Below are positions 13,714-15,505 of a DNA stretch of 15,505 nt, piece by piece. The DNA comes from Rhodospirillaceae bacterium. Lineage in GTDB: Bacteria; Pseudomonadota; Alphaproteobacteria; MPNO01; UBA2964. How positions within the stretch are numbered: the stretch's first letter is position 1; every line of letters begins with the position of its first letter. The stretch covers positions 1 through 15,505 of the forward strand of contig JABJKO010000237.1 of the NCBI GenBank assembly GCA_018660305.1, read 5' to 3'. The position numbers were made by a program, and so were the translations under genes. The notes under the pieces are model-generated. The model did no database searches. It saw only the letters and a program-made list of their open reading frames with translations, and was not told the origin of the DNA.

Positions 13714-14190
13714 CTATGGATTTGTATTTTGGTTGCGCATGAAATCCAGCGCACCCTGCAGGATGTAGGCGGCGGCCATCTTGTCGACGGCCTCTTTCTG
13801 TTTCGCCCGCGACAGATCGGCTTCGATCATGGTGCGGGTCACGGCCACCGTTGATAGGCGTTCGTCCCAGAACGCGATATCCATATCCATGCGGCCCATC
13901 AGATTTTCCGCGAACTGGCGTGCCGACTGGCACTTGGGGCCCTCGCTGCCGTCCATGTTGATGGGCAGGCCGATGACCAGGCCGCCGACCTCGTGTTCCT
14001 CGACCAGTTCGGCGAGAATTCCCGCATCCTTGGTGAATTTTCCCCGCTTGAGGGTTGTCATGGGGGTCGCGATCATCCATGTGGAATCTGACATGGCGAT
14101 CCCGATGGTCTTCTCACCGAGATCGAGCCCAAGCAGCCGGCAGCCGGGTTTCAGGCCGTCGGTAAGTTCTGCAAGCTTGCGGATGGCCAT
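13714..14190 (-). CDS. ruvX: RuvX/YqgF Holliday-junction resolvase-like, 16S rRNA-processing nuclease
   Basis: From the ATG at 14190 the product has 158 residues, normal for RuvX. The RNase-H-like active site is clear: RLLGLDLGEKTIGIAMSD with the first catalytic Asp, GGLVIGLPINMDGSEG, FWDERLSTVAVTR with the catalytic Glu, and VDKMAAAYILQGALD with the last Asp. YqgF proteins process the 5' end of 16S rRNA and may resolve DNA junctions in the cytoplasm. An ATG at 14253 would add 21 residues, but its AAGGG abuts the start codon, and a perfect 10-bp hairpin falls in that stretch; GGAAGG lies before 14190. I prefer the shorter form. It is divergent from gatC, a common alphaproteobacterial pairing. 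Confidence 0.94.
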   Translation of the reverse strand: MAIRKLAELTDGLKPGCRLLGLDLGEKTIGIAMSDSTWMIATPMTTLKRGKFTKDAGILAELVEEHEVGGLVIGLPINMDGSEGPKCQSARQFAENLMGRMDMDIAFWDERLSTVAVTRTMIEADLSRAKQKEAVDKMAAAYILQGALDFMRNQNTNP

Positions 14191-14217
14191 GGCCGGTGAT
14201 ACCTTCCGCGCGCTTTT

Positions 14218-14243
14218 TGGCGGAAAGTCATGGCTTTCCGCCA
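14218..14243. promoter_or_regulatory. Perfect hairpin in the ruvX leader
   Basis: TGGCGGAAAG (14218-14227) and CTTTCCGCCA (14234-14243) are perfect inverse complements with a six-base loop. If ruvX starts at 14190 this lies about 28-53 bases upstream of its start codon, in the leader. It could be a structural RNA element or an operator. If the longer start at 14253 is used, it is coding. Confidence 0.5.
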
Positions 14244-14253
14244 GTGCGCGCAT

Positions 14254-14290
14254 CCCTTAAACAAATTCGCCAAGGTTTGTGACTTAAGCT
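14254..14290. promoter_or_regulatory. Divergent ruvX/gatC control region with interrupted palindrome
   Basis: CTTAAACAAA (14256-14265) faces TTTGTGACTTAAG (14276-14288), giving an imperfect inverted repeat with ACAAA/TTTGT inner arms. The gap between the divergent genes is very short, so their promoters must overlap it or lie inside the leaders. The AT-richer sequence here is compatible with a shared promoter region, but I cannot assign -35/-10 boxes. Confidence 0.3.
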
Positions 14291-14581
14291 ATGTCGGTCG
14301 ATAAATCCACTGTAGTACGCATCGCGCAGCTCGCCCGCATCCGGGTCCCCGAAGCCGATCTCGACGGGCTCGCGGAAGAGCTGTCGAACATTCTCGGCTG
14401 GGTCGAGCAGCTCGACGAGGTCGATACCGAGGGCGTCGAGCCCATGGCATCGGCCACCGAAGGCATGGGGCTACGCCAGCGGCGCGATGAAGTCACAGAT
14501 GGAAATTGCCGTGACGATGTGCTGTCCAATGCGCCGGAAGAGCGCGACGGATTCTTTGTCGTGCCGAAGGTCATCGAATAA
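14291..14581 (+). CDS. gatC: Asp-tRNA(Asn)/Glu-tRNA(Gln) amidotransferase subunit C
   Basis: The 96-residue protein is a standard Gat[46 protein letters not shown] is the conserved helical part that wraps around GatA; LRRDEV-like [11 protein letters not shown] and the end [11 protein letters not shown] are diagnostic. GatC stabilises the GatA-GatB complex, which amidates Glu-tRNA(Gln) and Asp-tRNA(Asn) in the cytoplasm. Its stop overlaps the gatA start by one base (TAATG), so the two are co-translated. The ribosome site before the ATG is weak. The length is normal. Confidence 0.97.
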   Translation: MSVDKSTVVRIAQLARIRVPEADLDGLAEELSNILGWVEQLDEVDTEGVEPMASATEGMGLRQRRDEVTDGNCRDDVLSNAPEERDGFFVVPKVIE

Positions 14582-15505
14582 TGGCCGCCCTCACCGATCT
14601 TACCATCGCCGAGGCGCGAGACGGGCTAGCCGCTAAGGAATATTCCGCCCGCGAGCTCACCGAGGCCCATATCGCCGCCGTCGAGGCCGCCCGCGATCTC
14701 AACGCCTTCGTGCTGGAGACGCCGGAGCGCGCTCTGGAAGATGCCGATGCCTCCGATGCCCGCCGCGCCAGCGGCGACGCCGGCACATTCGACGGAATTC
14801 CCGTCGCCATCAAGGATCTGTTCTGCACTGAAGGTGTCAGGACGACCGCCGGGTCCCATATTCTCGATAACTTCGTGCCGCCCTACGAATCCACGGTCAC
14901 GGCGAACCTTCGGGCCCAGGGAGCGGTCATGCTGGGCAAGACCAACATGGACGAGTTCGCCATGGGCTCGTCCAACGAGACCAGCTATTTCGGCCCGGTC
15001 AAGAATCCCTGGCGGCGCGCGGGCGATAACCGGCCGCTGGTGCCGGGCGGATCGTCCGGCGGGTCGGCCAGTTCCGTCGCGTCGCGGATCTGCCTGGGGG
15101 CCACCGGTACCGACACCGGCGGATCCATCCGCCAGCCCGCCGCCTTTTGCGGCATCGTCGGCATGAAACCCACCTACGGGCGCTGCTCGCGCTGGGGAAC
15201 GGTGGCCTTCGCCTCGTCACTGGATCAGGCCGGCCCCATGACCCGGAGTGTCCGCGATGCGGCTATCATGCTCGGCGCCATGGCCGGGTTCGATCCCAAG
15301 GATTCCACCTCGGCCGATGTGCCGGTGCCCGATTTCGAGGCGGCACTGGGGCAGGGTGTCGCCGGGATGAAGATCGGTATTCCCACCGAATACCGTATCG
15401 ATGGCACGGACCCCGAAATCGATGCGATCTGGGACCAGGGCATCGCGTGGATGAAGGAGGCCGGCGCCGAGATTGTCGAGGTCAGCCTGCCGCGCACCAA
15501 ATATG
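14581..15505 (+). CDS. gatA: Asp-tRNA(Asn)/Glu-tRNA(Gln) amidotransferase subunit A (3' part missing)
   Basis: The frame runs open from the ATG at 14581 to the window edge, 308 residues of an expected 480-490. It has the amidase signature: K78 in VAIKDLF, the cis-Ser S158 in [10 protein letters not shown] (155-164) and the nucleophile S182 in [12 protein letters not shown] (176-187). [17 protein letters not shown] (119-135) and [11 protein letters not shown] (191-201) are further GatA hallmarks. The subunit hydrolyses glutamine and passes ammonia to GatB for transamidation of mischarged tRNA. No frameshift or missing key residue is seen. gatB would be expected downstream, outside the window. 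Confidence 0.98.
   Translation, partial: MAALTDLTIAEARDGLAAKEYSARELTEAHIAAVEAARDLNAFVLETPERALEDADASDARRASGDAGTFDGIPVAIKDLFCTEGVRTTAGSHILDNFVPPYESTVTANLRAQGAVMLGKTNMDEFAMGSSNETSYFGPVKNPWRRAGDNRPLVPGGSSGGSASSVASRICLGATGTDTGGSIRQPAAFCGIVGMKPTYGRCSRWGTVAFASSLDQAGPMTRSVRDAAIMLGAMAGFDPKDSTSADVPVPDFEAALGQGVAGMKIGIPTEYRIDGTDPEIDAIWDQGIAWMKEAGAEIVEVSLPRTKY

Noticed and set aside
13701..13754. ATG start at 13754 for the second GST
   Set aside because: It adds 18 residues unlike GSTs and overlaps ruvX, while the TTG at 13700 has a well-placed ribosome site.

Overview
The window is GC-rich, densely coding DNA that most likely comes from an alphaproteobacterium of the Rhodospirillales/Rhizobiales type. 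The main clue is the divergent pair ruvX | gatC-gatA at the right end, an arrangement I know from that class. Supporting clues are a DctPQM TRAP transporter, a TauD/TfdA-type dioxygenase, two glutathione transferases and a split ThDP decarboxylase among catabolic genes. I see no rRNA, tRNA, CRISPR array, transposase or phage gene, and no obvious change in base composition. The genus cannot be told from this window.

Layout, left to right. (1) 1-541, minus strand: a TauD/TfdA dioxygenase cut by the window edge. It is divergent from a cytoplasmic 4,5-dihydroxyphthalate-decarboxylase-like protein at 704-1693. (2) 1720-2649, minus: a GhrA-like D-2-hydroxyacid dehydrogenase, convergent with the previous gene. 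(3) 2751-4461, plus: a short MetE-like protein translationally linked to a YiiM-type MOSC protein. (4) 4465-7941, minus: an AhpD-like CxxC protein, a compound palindromic repeat, and the TRAP transporter operon dctP-dctQ-dctM. (5) 8158-9465, plus: an arylsulfotransferase-family beta-propeller protein, divergent from dctP. (6) 9564-12412, plus: a tight four-gene unit of two ThDP decarboxylase subunits (ComD/ComE or phosphonopyruvate-decarboxylase type), a ketopantoate-reductase-like NAD(P) protein and a Nu-type GST. (7) 12543-12791: a small tail-anchored membrane protein. (8) 12906-14190, minus: ruvX followed by a second GST that starts at TTG. (9) 14291 to the right edge, plus: gatC and gatA (partial).

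The genes from 1 to about 12400 look like an accessory region for uptake and breakdown of small organic acids. The TRAP system would import a carboxylate or sulfonate-like anion. The ThDP pair would decarboxylate a 2-oxoacid, the dehydrogenase and PanE-like protein would handle 2-oxo/2-hydroxy acids, and the dioxygenase, arylsulfotransferase and GSTs suggest organosulfur or aromatic substrates. This pathway is inferred only from families and adjacency; the substrate is not shown by the sequence. The right end is housekeeping: RuvX for DNA and rRNA processing, GatCA for Gln-tRNA(Gln)/Asn-tRNA(Asn) formation.

The points most worth checking are the ThDP/PanE-like/GST operon, the signal-less arylsulfotransferase-like protein, the MetE-like protein with a changed metal site, the compound palindrome near 4976-5062, and the 10-bp hairpin in the ruvX leader.
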